Shown: piece by piece, positions 32,662 to 40,940 of the stretch | Layout: each line of letters begins with the position of its first letter | Position numbering within the stretch: the first letter of the stretch is position 1 | From: Ardenticatenaceae bacterium | Lineage (GTDB): Bacteria > Chloroflexota > Anaerolineae > Promineifilales > Promineifilaceae | Reading direction: 5' to 3' | Length of the DNA stretch: 64,000 bases | Assembly (NCBI GenBank): GCA_030065875.1 | Contig: JASJCR010000004.1 | Span: 1 to 64,000 of the forward strand | Position numbers and translations under genes: made by a program | The notes under the pieces: model-generated | Seen by the model: only the letters and a program-made list of their open reading frames with translations | Database searches by the model: none | Told to the model about the DNA's origin: nothing

Positions 32662-33927
32662 TTATCTGACTATGCCTCCCTGCATATCGATCGTTAAATC
32701 ACGCCCGTGCACGCGAATTGAATCTCTTACGCCGTCTCTTCTTTGCCATACTCTTCTGATTTCCGGGTTGCTCAGGTCGTATATTTGCACGGGGACTTCA
32801 GCATGGGCCAATTTTGCCGCGGTTAAGCGCCGATTGTCCAGTGAAACCATATTGCCGTCAATTTCGATCACGCGCAGAGGCGGGCCGTTCCATTTGGTAG
32901 CGATATCCTGCGATAAATCATCGAGCGGAATCCCCGATCTGCCCCCGGTGGCCCAGGAAACCCCGTTTTGCGACCAGAAAATTTGTCGCGAGTCAACCAG
33001 ATTGGCTGCCCGCAGCGCCTCATCCCCCCAGCTGCCCTGGGCAAACGGCAGGGCGGCCATGCCGATCATTACCCCAACTTCTTCGAGTGAGTATTCACCC
33101 GATAAAATTTCATAGGCGGTGATGGCATAGTCAAGCGGCTCGGCAATTACAGCGGCCAAATTTTTATATGTGTTCCCCCACCAGGCATAACCGCGTTCAG
33201 CATGGGCATCAACCGCCGCCAGAACCGTGTTTGGCGCGGCGCGCCACTGCTCTCTAACGGCCGGTGGGGCAAATGTTAAATAGGCAAATGTGTCGTCAAA
33301 ATTGGGGGCCACAAAGTCGGGATGGGCATCACACGCATTTTGATCCAGACCGGGCAGGTTGGCGCTGTCGCAGGCGATATGACCTGACGGATCGACGTAT
33401 CTGACGGGATTGTTGTAACCGTAGCTGTAGCGGTTAAAGCTCTGCGGCTCTGCCGGATTTGGGACCAGCGTATCGGCCGCTAAAAAACGACCCAAACCGG
33501 GGTCGTACCAGCGGGCGTTCATGTAAATCAGACCGAGATCCGCGGCGTGATGATGACCGGTAAACCCGCGCGAGGTAATCTGGCCCGCCAGCTCATCAGC
33601 AGGCTGGCCAAACGGGTCAAAGCGCGGCCGCTCTAAAATGTGACCGGCCGCATCTGTGATCGTGCCCACGCTTCCCAAATGATCGGCAAACAGATAGAAA
33701 ATTTCGCCCGTCGTCTCCCCCTGGTCAGTTGTGATATTGTGCACGGCAACCGGAAGCGCATCGAGCCAATAAATTTTGCGTATGATCGTTTTTTCATTAG
33801 GCGGCAGATACGGCAGGGGTGCGCCCACGGCGCTGTGGCTCTGAACGGGAAAAAGGCCTGTTATCAGCACCACAAAAGCTAAAAACAGGCAGAAATGCCG
33901 GCGATCAATGTGTGGAATGGCAATCAT
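32662..33927 (-). CDS. Miniature RHS-core secreted toxin
   Basis: A 421 aa protein. A signal peptide (residues about 1-33, HFCLFLAFVVLITGLFPVQS) is followed almost at once by a single RHS core repeat (YLFADHLGSVGTITDAAG; ARWYDPGLGRFLAADTLVPN; NRYSYGYNNPVRYVDPSGHI, ending near 185). The last 110 residues are a toxin-type domain with RVIEIDGNMVSLDNRRLTAA, which resembles the D-x-R-R-L-x-A turn of ParB-like nucleases. Normal RHS proteins have dozens of YD repeats and exceed 1000 aa, so this is a shortened cassette rather than a shell. It overlaps no other gene, and the immunity gene follows. Confidence 0.7.
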   Translation of the reverse strand: MIAIPHIDRRHFCLFLAFVVLITGLFPVQSHSAVGAPLPYLPPNEKTIIRKIYWLDALPVAVHNITTDQGETTGEIFYLFADHLGSVGTITDAAGHILERPRFDPFGQPADELAGQITSRGFTGHHHAADLGLIYMNARWYDPGLGRFLAADTLVPNPAEPQSFNRYSYGYNNPVRYVDPSGHIACDSANLPGLDQNACDAHPDFVAPNFDDTFAYLTFAPPAVREQWRAAPNTVLAAVDAHAERGYAWWGNTYKNLAAVIAEPLDYAITAYEILSGEYSLEEVGVMIGMAALPFAQGSWGDEALRAANLVDSRQIFWSQNGVSWATGGRSGIPLDDLSQDIATKWNGPPLRVIEIDGNMVSLDNRRLTAAKLAHAEVPVQIYDLSNPEIRRVWQRRDGVRDSIRVHGRDLTIDMQGGIVR

Positions 33928-34103
33928 TTTTCCCTCCGTGTTGTGTAGATGTTCCCAAGAAAAACCACTACTTTAATAAACGCTGTTTTTTGATTTTGTG
34001 GACAAGGGGAAAATGATCAGTAATCAATTGTCAATCGTCAATAGGCATGTAGATCGGTTAGCTATTAGCCATTGATCATTAGTCACTAGCAATTTTTCTC
34101 CAA
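33928..34103. other. Short spacer with ATTGATCATTAGT-type words
   Basis: No gene seen. Repeated variants of AATCAATTGTCAATCGTCAA and ATTGATCATTAGTCACTAG form an imperfect inverted repeat. The same word family is used at 43395-43550, 61625-61665 and 61890-61925. Confidence 0.5.
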
Positions 34104-34135
34104 CAAAAAAGCAGACCCCTTGATGGTCTGCTTTA
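34104..34135 (-). terminator. Rho-independent terminator of the tRNA-Phe/tRNA-Gly transcript
   Basis: On the minus strand, GCAGACC pairs with GGTCTGC and the stem is followed by TTTTTTG. It lies 10 bases beyond the 3' end of tRNA-Gly. Confidence 0.75.
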
Positions 34136-34143
34136 TTTGAGTG

Positions 34144-34215
<72 letters not shown>

Positions 34216-34251
34216 AAATTGCGCCCCCATTCTAACAAAGATTGGGGGCTG

Positions 34252-34324
34252 TGCCAAGACCCAGACTCGAACTGGGGACTCCTGCATTTTCAGTGCAGTG
34301 CTCTACCAACTGAGCTATCTTGGC
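34252..34324 (-). tRNA. tRNA-Phe (GAA)
   Basis: The acceptor GCCAAGA pairs with TCTTGGC, discriminator A, T-loop GTTCGAGTC. The anticodon stem CTGCA/TGCAG holds CTGAAAA with anticodon GAA. It is probably co-transcribed with tRNA-Gly. Confidence 0.95.
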
Positions 34325-34391
34325 AGCCGCTCCATCAAATAGAGCGACGGAAATTGTATCAAAGTGGCGCGAGAAGTCAAATGAAATACAA

Positions 34392-34502
34392 TAGCAAATT
34401 AGCTTTCAGCGCGGGGCTTCGCCCCTTTTAGCAATTAGCTGTAAGCTGAAAGGCGCGTCAGCGCCGAGCTGTTGGCTAACAGGTGCGCAGCACCAAGCTA
34501 TC
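34392..34502. repeat. Hairpin-linker repeat array, locus 3
   Basis: Hairpins GGGGC-TTC-GCCCC, GGCGC-GTCA-GCGCC and GGTGC-GCA-GCACC are separated by TTAGC, GAGCT and GGCTAA linkers. The array sits 2 bases before the 5' end of tRNA-Sec. Confidence 0.7.
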
Positions 34503-34504
34503 AG

Positions 34505-34600
34505 GGGAATGGTTGCGGCCCGGTGGTCGTCCTGGTCTTCAAAACCAGTGGCCGGTTGCGCTGAGCAAGCGGCGGTGGGTTCGACTCCCATCCATTCCCG
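34505..34600 (+). tRNA. selC: tRNA-Sec (TCA)
   Basis: A 96-base RNA with an 8-bp acceptor stem (GGGAATGG with CCATTCCC), discriminator G, and anticodon loop CTTCAAA giving TCA, which reads UGA. A long variable arm (about 34551-34575, GGCCGGTTGCGCTGAGCAAG) and a T-arm GGGTTCGACTCCC follow. These are the specific traits of selenocysteine tRNA rather than a suppressor. No selA, selB or selD is in the window, and I found no gene with an obvious in-frame UGA. Confidence 0.9.
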
Positions 34601-34624
34601 CTGTCCCCGGTTCAGCTTTTGCAG

Positions 34625-35689
34625 CTATCCCAAACTGTTGGGCAAAAATTTCAGCGGAGAAATTTGGGCGTGACCGGTTTTCTCTTCAAACTTATTAATC
34701 CGGCCGAACAGCTGCCGCACCTTCTTCTCAATCCCCTGATAATCAAGCGTATCTAATATCGCTGTGTCGCGCATTTCACCCGCTTCCGTTGGCACCTGGC
34801 GGATGCGCTTAATGCCCCGCAGCAGCGCTCTGCGTCCTTCGACACCCAAATTTTTAAGGGCAACATCAAGCACATCCGTCACGTGTTCGCGCGGACCATA
34901 AACCTTGGCCGCAGCCACCACGGCCGCAAATTTATCATAACCGGGTATCAAATCTCCGGCCGGCATGGCGAAAAACTTGATCACGTCATGCAGCGCTTCT
35001 AATGCCTGAGCCGGATAATAATAAAGATAAAGTCGCGCCCCTTCCAAAAAGAAATTGTAGTGTGCGGCCTCGTCAACGGCGATAATCTGTGAAGCGTTGG
35101 CCAAAACCGGGTCCGCATCGTTCGCAAAATCAGCTTCTGATCCCTTTCCGCGAGCAATTAACCCGGTATTCAGATAATTCACCTGGGTCGCCCGCTCCTG
35201 GATAACCGTATAAAAAATCATGTTAAGCGGATTATCCCACGGCAGCTCCCACTCTTTTTCGCGCAGCGCGTGCTTGTAATCTTCAATCCATTGGGGCGTT
35301 CGAAAACGGGAAAAAAGGAGGGCGTTTTCCCACAAGTCAGAATGTTTTTCCTCTTCCGACCCCCAACGAATATGAAATTGCGACCGGCCGTGGCTGCGCC
35401 GAATCACCCGCAGCAGGGTAAATACATAATCCGGCACGTACTGCTCAACCGCAAAAAAACCTTCCAAAATGGTGTTTAGCTTCTCTGAGTGATCGGTTCG
35501 AAACGCCGGCCAATTAAAATCCGTGTGCGGGTTCCAGTTACGTGTTTTCTGAGAGCGGGAAATATACCAGCGGTACAAACCTAAAAATGATCGTTCAATG
35601 AGACGGTCTTTTTCTTCGGTAGACAACAATCCAGGAGGAGTAGCGGGGCGATGGTCTGCCAGCTCCTTTTGCAAATCCGTTAATTTCAT
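34625..35689 (-). CDS. Acyl-ACP desaturase
   Basis: A 354 aa ferritin-like di-iron protein, soluble, which introduces a double bond into acyl-ACP. The iron-binding motifs appear as EEEKHSDLWENALLFSR (about residues 119-135, ExxH) and VDEAAHYNFFLEGARLY (about 201-217, second ExxH). Plant stearoyl-ACP desaturases and mycobacterial DesA proteins share this layout. The N-terminal TPPGLLSTEEKDRLIERSF is also typical. It is monocistronic, with 25 bases between its stop and the tRNA-Sec 3' end on the other strand. Confidence 0.88.
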   Translation of the reverse strand: MKLTDLQKELADHRPATPPGLLSTEEKDRLIERSFLGLYRWYISRSQKTRNWNPHTDFNWPAFRTDHSEKLNTILEGFFAVEQYVPDYVFTLLRVIRRSHGRSQFHIRWGSEEEKHSDLWENALLFSRFRTPQWIEDYKHALREKEWELPWDNPLNMIFYTVIQERATQVNYLNTGLIARGKGSEADFANDADPVLANASQIIAVDEAAHYNFFLEGARLYLYYYPAQALEALHDVIKFFAMPAGDLIPGYDKFAAVVAAAKVYGPREHVTDVLDVALKNLGVEGRRALLRGIKRIRQVPTEAGEMRDTAILDTLDYQGIEKKVRQLFGRINKFEEKTGHAQISPLKFLPNSLG

Positions 35690-35953
35690 GGAAATTCCTT
35701 GTTAATTCGGCCCAAATCACCTGTAAATATTAGGGATTGATAGACAATGTGGCGGGAAGCCACTATGCCATTTATTCAAGATGACGGTGACACATTTACT
35801 CCCCACAAATACGATCTTTCAACGTGCGGCTTGTGTTAAAACGGTGATAACCACTTTAAATCAGGCACATTCTACTACAAAATCCGCTTCGTTTGAAGCA
35901 AACTAATGAGAAGAAAAGATAAATGGCGTGTAGGCTCATTTTTAACCAACCGG
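35690..35953. other. Intergenic spacer
   Basis: No gene, hairpin array or clear repeat was found. The stretch is fairly AT-rich and should hold the desaturase promoter, but no good -35/-10 pair stands out. Confidence 0.4.
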
Positions 35954-37483
35954 TTATCCGTGTGGGGCAAGCTCACCCACCGGCTGCGCCGCCTGACGAC
36001 GGCCGCGCAGCAGCGCCCAACCGGTTAAGACAACCACGCCGGCCACGGCCAGCAAACCCAGCCAGTCGCCGGTCTGGGCATAGATTGTGTTGGTTGATCG
36101 GATGGCAATGGTGGCTTCTATCGCCCGCCCGTCAGGATTAAAGTGATTGGCCTCGCTCAACACCCGGCCGTATGGGTCAGAAATGAGCGACAGCCCATGA
36201 TCCGCCTGCCGAATGACCGTCAGCCCGTTTTCGATTCCGCGATAGGTCGCCATTTCTCCATGCAGCGGCGTAATCTCTTCCCAGTCGCGTGACGGCACCA
36301 GCAGCACGTCCACTCCGGCCTGGCCGGCCTGCCGAATGACGGCCGGGAAATCGGCGTCCCAGCAAATCACCCCCGACAGGGTGCCAAACGGGGTTTCAAC
36401 CGTTTGCAGTTGACCGTCTCCCAACAGCGTGCCTTCAATAAAATTGCCGCCGTACTTGACGTGATTGATCACCACCTCCCCCTGCGGATCGATAATCAGC
36501 AGGCGATTTTCCGGAAGCTGATCGCTGTCGGGGAAAAATTCAAAAGTCGGCACGCCTAGATAAATTCCGCGTTCGCGAGCTAGCGTCTGGGCCTGGGCGA
36601 CCGTCTCCTGGACATCTTCAGGTACACCAAGTATCGCCCCTTCCGGCCACAGAACCAGCTCTGCTCCGTCGTCAGCCGCCGCCGCAGTCTGGGCCAGATA
36701 GGCGGCGTGAATCAGCTGCGTTTCGCTGCGGAACCGTTCCCGATCGCTGTTGAGCAGCGGGAACAGCGTTTCCCCTTCCCATTCGGCCGCGGTAAACGCG
36801 GCGATTTGCACCTCGTCCGCCACCGTTTCAGCCTGATTTCCCCACAGGCGGGCACTCCCAAAAATGAGGACCGCAGCCAGCAGCACGGCATAAATAGCCA
36901 GGCCGCGCCGCACCGGCCCTGTGCGCTGCTCCCACGCCCACACAGCGGTGGAGGCGAACCAGGTTGTGACAAAGGTGATCCCTAACAGGCCGGTCACAGA
37001 AATGAGTTGGGAGATCACCGGAAATACCGCTTGAGCGTAACCGGCCGCTCCAAACGACCCCAACGGGCTGCCAAATACGGAGAGATATTCCACTGCCGTC
37101 GCGGCGGCTGGAAAAATCAACGTGCTGATAAACGGCCGTTCACCAACCAGTCCGGTACGGAATACCAGCCATCGCTCAAGGGCAAACGGGATCATGGCCA
37201 TGAGAACGTTGCCCGCCATAAAAATGTAGTGGGCGAGGCCGAACATCGGGGTCGCCCCCAGCCAGGCGATGCTAACCGTGATCCAGCTCACGACATAAAT
37301 CGCTAAAAAACCGGGCCAGTAGCGGGTTTGATGCCAAAAGTAAATGGTCAGCGCGGCGGTGACCCAGCCACCTACTGCCGCGATCCAGCTGTTAAATGAC
37401 CACAAATTGAAAATGGCCAAAATCGCCAAAATGACGATGAGGCGAAAATTTTTTGACTGTTTGATTTGCTTCTGAGTCAACAT
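35954..37483 (-). CDS. Apolipoprotein N-acyltransferase-like membrane protein
   Basis: A 509 aa protein with about six transmembrane helices (residues 14-200), a nitrilase-type domain (about 225-460) and one C-terminal helix. The Glu-Lys-Cys triad is visible in LVLWPEGAIL, NHVKYGGNF and LSGVICWDADFP. This is the Lnt architecture, transferring a third acyl chain to the N-terminal Cys of lipoproteins, with the catalytic domain outside the cytoplasm. Several lipoproteins are encoded in the window. A related amidase or a nitrilase of other function is possible because monoderm-like bacteria often have divergent Lnt homologues. Confidence 0.8.
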   Translation of the reverse strand: MLTQKQIKQSKNFRLIVILAILAIFNLWSFNSWIAAVGGWVTAALTIYFWHQTRYWPGFLAIYVVSWITVSIAWLGATPMFGLAHYIFMAGNVLMAMIPFALERWLVFRTGLVGERPFISTLIFPAAATAVEYLSVFGSPLGSFGAAGYAQAVFPVISQLISVTGLLGITFVTTWFASTAVWAWEQRTGPVRRGLAIYAVLLAAVLIFGSARLWGNQAETVADEVQIAAFTAAEWEGETLFPLLNSDRERFRSETQLIHAAYLAQTAAAADDGAELVLWPEGAILGVPEDVQETVAQAQTLARERGIYLGVPTFEFFPDSDQLPENRLLIIDPQGEVVINHVKYGGNFIEGTLLGDGQLQTVETPFGTLSGVICWDADFPAVIRQAGQAGVDVLLVPSRDWEEITPLHGEMATYRGIENGLTVIRQADHGLSLISDPYGRVLSEANHFNPDGRAIEATIAIRSTNTIYAQTGDWLGLLAVAGVVVLTGWALLRGRRQAAQPVGELAPHG

Positions 37484-37555
37484 GATACCGTTTCCCTCCT
37501 GGTTTCAATAAAATCAGGATACCTGAGGGGGGGTCATGTTGTGATCTGCCAAACG

Positions 37556-38842
37556 TCATGCCAGGGTCATGTTACCCATTCGCTTGGCGACAGCAGCTAA
37601 ACCGGCGGCAAAAAGATCAACCGCCTCGTCAATTTGGGTTTGGGTGACCACTAGAGGTGGAATCCAGCGGATTACGTTTTGATAGCTGCCGCAGGTCAGC
37701 AGCAGCAAATGGTGCTTAACGCAATATTCGAGCACGGCCGCCGCGGTTGTCGCATCCGGTTCCCCATGGGCATCTGTAAATTCAACGCCGACCATCAAGC
37801 CACGGCCGCGTACATCTCCCATGACCGGATATTCTTTCTGCAGAGCACGCAGGCGACCCATTAAATGATCACCCATGGCGGCCGCGTTGGCCACCAACCC
37901 CTCTTCTCGAATGACGTCGATCGTGGCACACGCACCGGCCAAAGAAAGCGTGCTGCCGCCCCCATAGGTGCCGCCGTGAGTACCGGGTTTCCATTTGTCC
38001 ATCAATTCAGCGGGGGCGGCAATACCGGAAATCGGCACACCGCTGCCCAACCCCTTGGCCATGACGATGATATCCGGCTCAATACCGGCGTGTTCATAGG
38101 CGAAAAATTTACCGGTCCGGCCAAAACCGCTCTGTACTTCATCGAGAATCAGGAGAATATCGTGCTGGTCGCAAATGCGGCGCAGCGCCTGCAGGAAGCC
38201 ATCCGGAGCAGGCACATACCCACCTTCCCCCAGCACCGGCTCAATAACAATGGCCGCCACTTCAGCGGGAGAGGTTTGACTTTGCAGCAGCAAATCGAGC
38301 TGCTTGAGGCAAAAATCAATGGTCTGCTCTTCATCCCATCCATAAAAATAGGTGTACGGGAAGGGGGTCACCAGGACGCCGCTGGGCAGCGGCTGATAGT
38401 TGTAGCGATAGATATATTTGGATGTCGTCATCGCCATCGCCTGATGGGTCCGGCCGTGAAAGCTGCCCTGCATCACGATAATATTTTTGCGGCCGGTGGC
38501 CGTTCGGGCCAGCTTCACCGCGGCTTCAACCGCTTCAGCCCCGCCGTTGGCGAAGAAAAAGCGATTGATCGCTGATGGGGTGACCTCATTGAGCTTTTTA
38601 GCCAGCTCGATCACCAGCGGCGGAATCACGATATTGACCTGGCCAAAAATAAGCTTTCCAACCTGTTCCTGGATCGCTTTGACGATGCGCGGGTGACAGT
38701 GACCGGTATTGGTTACCCCAATCCCGGAGGTAAAATCAGTGTAGCGATTTCCATCTTCGTCATATAAGTAAATGCCTTCACCATGGGAAGGGTGAACCTC
38801 GGTCAGATGAGACCATACGGGGGTAAGGAGTTCAATAGACAT
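37556..38842 (-). CDS. Class III aminotransferase (4-aminobutyrate aminotransferase-like)
   Basis: A 428 aa PLP-dependent enzyme. The N-terminal YLYDEDGNRYTDFTSGIGVTN and the central GGYVPAPDGFLQALRRICDQ motif are standard. The aspartate that binds the pyridine ring is in ILDEVQSGFGRTG, and the Schiff-base Lys is in DIIVMAKGLGSGVPIS (about residue 266). It moves an amino group from GABA, ornithine or a similar omega-amino acid to 2-oxoglutarate. The amidotransferase-like gene is just upstream, separated by 26 bases, and may share the transcript. Substrate specificity is uncertain. Confidence 0.88.
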   Translation of the reverse strand: MSIELLTPVWSHLTEVHPSHGEGIYLYDEDGNRYTDFTSGIGVTNTGHCHPRIVKAIQEQVGKLIFGQVNIVIPPLVIELAKKLNEVTPSAINRFFFANGGAEAVEAAVKLARTATGRKNIIVMQGSFHGRTHQAMAMTTSKYIYRYNYQPLPSGVLVTPFPYTYFYGWDEEQTIDFCLKQLDLLLQSQTSPAEVAAIVIEPVLGEGGYVPAPDGFLQALRRICDQHDILLILDEVQSGFGRTGKFFAYEHAGIEPDIIVMAKGLGSGVPISGIAAPAELMDKWKPGTHGGTYGGGSTLSLAGACATIDVIREEGLVANAAAMGDHLMGRLRALQKEYPVMGDVRGRGLMVGVEFTDAHGEPDATTAAAVLEYCVKHHLLLLTCGSYQNVIRWIPPLVVTQTQIDEAVDLFAAGLAAVAKRMGNMTLA

Positions 38843-38868
38843 GGGACAATCCTTTTGATATTTTTACT

Positions 38869-39582
38869 TTATTCGCTGGACAAAAATCGAACAACCCAGC
38901 GGGCGGCCTTTTGATTATCAGCTCCCTGTTGGCCAATGGACTGTGTGGCTTCTTTAATTTGGGTCGCGGTCAACGATGTTTGCAAACCGTCTATGGCTTT
39001 GACCATGGTTTGAGAAGTAAATTCCGGATGAGCCTGCAGCGCCAATACCTGGTCGTCGATCATAAACATTCCGTTGGGGCAGAAGCTGCTGCCGGCCAGC
39101 CGCTGAGCACCCTGCGGTAGATCAATCACCTGATCTTGATGGCAAAAGTAGAAGTGACCCTGCCGGCTTGGGATATCTTGCGCCATCCAGCTGGGAGGAT
39201 CGTAAAAATCAAGGGCGTGGAGACCCAAACCCCACCCATTTTGGGATTTTTCCACCCGGCCGCCCAGGGCCTGGGCCAATATTTGATGGCCAAAACAAAT
39301 GCCAACCAATTTTTTATCGGCCGCTCGAGCCTGCAAAATAAATTCGCTCAGCATTTGAATCCACGGGTACTCTTCATAGGCACCAGACGGGCTGCCGGTT
39401 ATCAGATAGCCGTCAAACCCGGCGGCCGTCGACGGGAAATCCCCTTCGGTAACTCGAAATTCCGTGAGCCGAAAATCGTGGTCAACTAGATCAAGAAAAG
39501 CTTGAAATTGCTCCCGTTCAGAAATTTGTAATTCTTTTTCTTCAGCTGGGGTAAAGGCGTTCAAAAGAGCGATTTTTTTCAT
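38869..39582 (-). CDS. Type 1 glutamine amidotransferase-like protein
   Basis: A 237 aa class I GATase domain. The nucleophile elbow is LVGICFGHQILAQALGG (about residues 93-109), and the catalytic His-x-Glu appears in LALQAHPEFTSQ (about 182-193). Free-standing members of this group act on gamma-glutamyl compounds or as GMP-synthase-like homologues. With the class III aminotransferase directly downstream, a pathway such as gamma-glutamyl-putrescine or GABA use is plausible, but this is inferred from position only. Confidence 0.83.
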   Translation of the reverse strand: MKKIALLNAFTPAEEKELQISEREQFQAFLDLVDHDFRLTEFRVTEGDFPSTAAGFDGYLITGSPSGAYEEYPWIQMLSEFILQARAADKKLVGICFGHQILAQALGGRVEKSQNGWGLGLHALDFYDPPSWMAQDIPSRQGHFYFCHQDQVIDLPQGAQRLAGSSFCPNGMFMIDDQVLALQAHPEFTSQTMVKAIDGLQTSLTATQIKEATQSIGQQGADNQKAARWVVRFLSSE

Positions 39583-39631
39583 CAGTTGATCTCGTTACGT
39601 GGTTTTTTTCCTCCCCTCACGGGTTCAAGTA

Positions 39632-39794
39632 CGGACAGGTAGGCTGCAAACCACCTGTCATTCAGAACGGAGCGCAGCGGAGTGAAGAGCTGTCTTTCAG
39701 GATGGCTGATTTGAAGCTATAAAAGCCCTTGTATTGGCCACCTTCACCTCCAAGTGAGTTGGCGGGATCCTTCGCTGCGCTCAGGATGACAGGG
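39632..39794. repeat. MITE-like repeat, intact copy
   Basis: It begins GGACAGGTAGGCTGCAAACC and CACCTGTCATTCAGAACGG, and ends CTTCGCTGCGCTCAGGATGA with CAGG. The inner ends (CTGTCATTCAGAACGGAGCG and CGCTGCGCTCAGGATGACAG) are imperfect inverted repeats. A second copy is cut in two by the IS110 element at 53551, so this one shows the empty site. No gene inside. Confidence 0.65.
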
Positions 39795-39881
39795 AGTCCG
39801 CGTTCGATGATTAGGGTGATTAAATAGCCTATCCACCTCTAAACCCGAGCGGTGAGGGGCACTTGTAAGTTAATTATAAAC

Positions 39882-40820
39882 TTAAATCGTGGGCAGCAAA
39901 AGGGTCAGCAGCACGGTTAACGAGCCAATAGAAAGAAGGGTAGAAATCAGCACGGCCGTGGTCACCGGAGCCACGGCTGCCTGGTAATTGATGGCAAAAA
40001 CGGCCACGTTGACCCCCACCGGCAGCCCGGCCGCAATGACCGCTACAGCGGTCCATAAGGGAGAAATATCCAACACGGTGCGAGCCAGGAAAAAGACGAG
40101 CAGCGGCATCAAGCCCATTTTAATGATGATGATCGCGGCCGCTCGAGAAAATTGCCCGGCCAGCCGGTAGCGGCTCAATGAAGCCCCCATGACAAAGAGG
40201 GCACACGGCAGGGCCGAACCACGTATCAGCTCAATCGTATCGATCAGCACCTCTGGCAAAGTGAATGACAGCTGATTAAAAATCAATCCAGAAAATAAAC
40301 CGATGATGATCGGGTTTCGCAAAATCTTTCGCACCGCCTGCCCCACTATCCTGGTCCAATTCTGCCCTTTTGTTCCCCCACTTTCAGCCATGACCGTGGC
40401 CGAGGTAAACAAAATCGCGGAATGAACCGAAATAAGCAAAAACATCGGCAGCAGCGCTTCGTCTCCCAACCCGGCGGCGATAACCGGCAGTCCGATCAGC
40501 ACCATATTTGAATAAGCTGATCCCAATCCGATCATCGCCTGCCCCGGCCGATCCAGCCGAAAAAAGCGGCGGCCGATCCAGCTGCCTAAAACAAAGTTAA
40601 AAAAAACAGCCCCATAATATGAAAGAAAAAACGCCCACTCGATTCGCTCCGGCAGCTCAATAGTCGACATGGCGTTGAACAGCAGCACCGGGATAGCCAA
40701 ATTGAAGACGTACTTGGCGATCCCCGAGATCTGTTCCGCTTTGAAGAAGCCGCTCCAGGCAAAGAGGTACCCGAGCAGAGCAATGGTGAAGATGGGCAGG
40801 ATGATGGTGAGGATGGGCAT
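39882..40820 (-). CDS. AEC family transporter (auxin efflux carrier-like)
   Basis: A 312 aa integral membrane protein with about ten hydrophobic segments in two five-helix halves. Typical positions are MPILTIILPIFTIALLGYLF at the N-terminus, VFNLAIPVLLFNAM in the first half, and PLWTAVAVIAAGLPVGVNVAVFA in the second (about residues 251-273), with the crossover Pro and Gly residues of this family. Members export carboxylates such as malate or auxin-like acids. The substrate cannot be predicted. It stands alone between two repeat regions. Confidence 0.85.
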   Translation of the reverse strand: MPILTIILPIFTIALLGYLFAWSGFFKAEQISGIAKYVFNLAIPVLLFNAMSTIELPERIEWAFFLSYYGAVFFNFVLGSWIGRRFFRLDRPGQAMIGLGSAYSNMVLIGLPVIAAGLGDEALLPMFLLISVHSAILFTSATVMAESGGTKGQNWTRIVGQAVRKILRNPIIIGLFSGLIFNQLSFTLPEVLIDTIELIRGSALPCALFVMGASLSRYRLAGQFSRAAAIIIIKMGLMPLLVFFLARTVLDISPLWTAVAVIAAGLPVGVNVAVFAINYQAAVAPVTTAVLISTLLSIGSLTVLLTLLLPTI

Positions 40821-40821
40821 G

Positions 40822-40940
40822 GAGCTTCGAGCTCGGCGCTAATAAGCCTCTCAGCACGGCCCTACGGGCCTGTCAGCTCTCAGCTAATAGCCGCGCAGCG
40901 GCGTGCTAAATAGCTAGAAGGCTCCTTAGCGCCGAGCTAA
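40822..40940. repeat. Hairpin-linker repeat array, locus 4
   Basis: Hairpins GGCCC-TAC-GGGCC and GCCGC-GCA-GCGGC occur with linkers CAGCAC, CAGCTAATA and GTGCTAAA. The array supplies the stop codon (TAG) of the lipase gene at 40937-40939 on the minus strand, and begins right at the start of the AEC gene. Confidence 0.65.
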
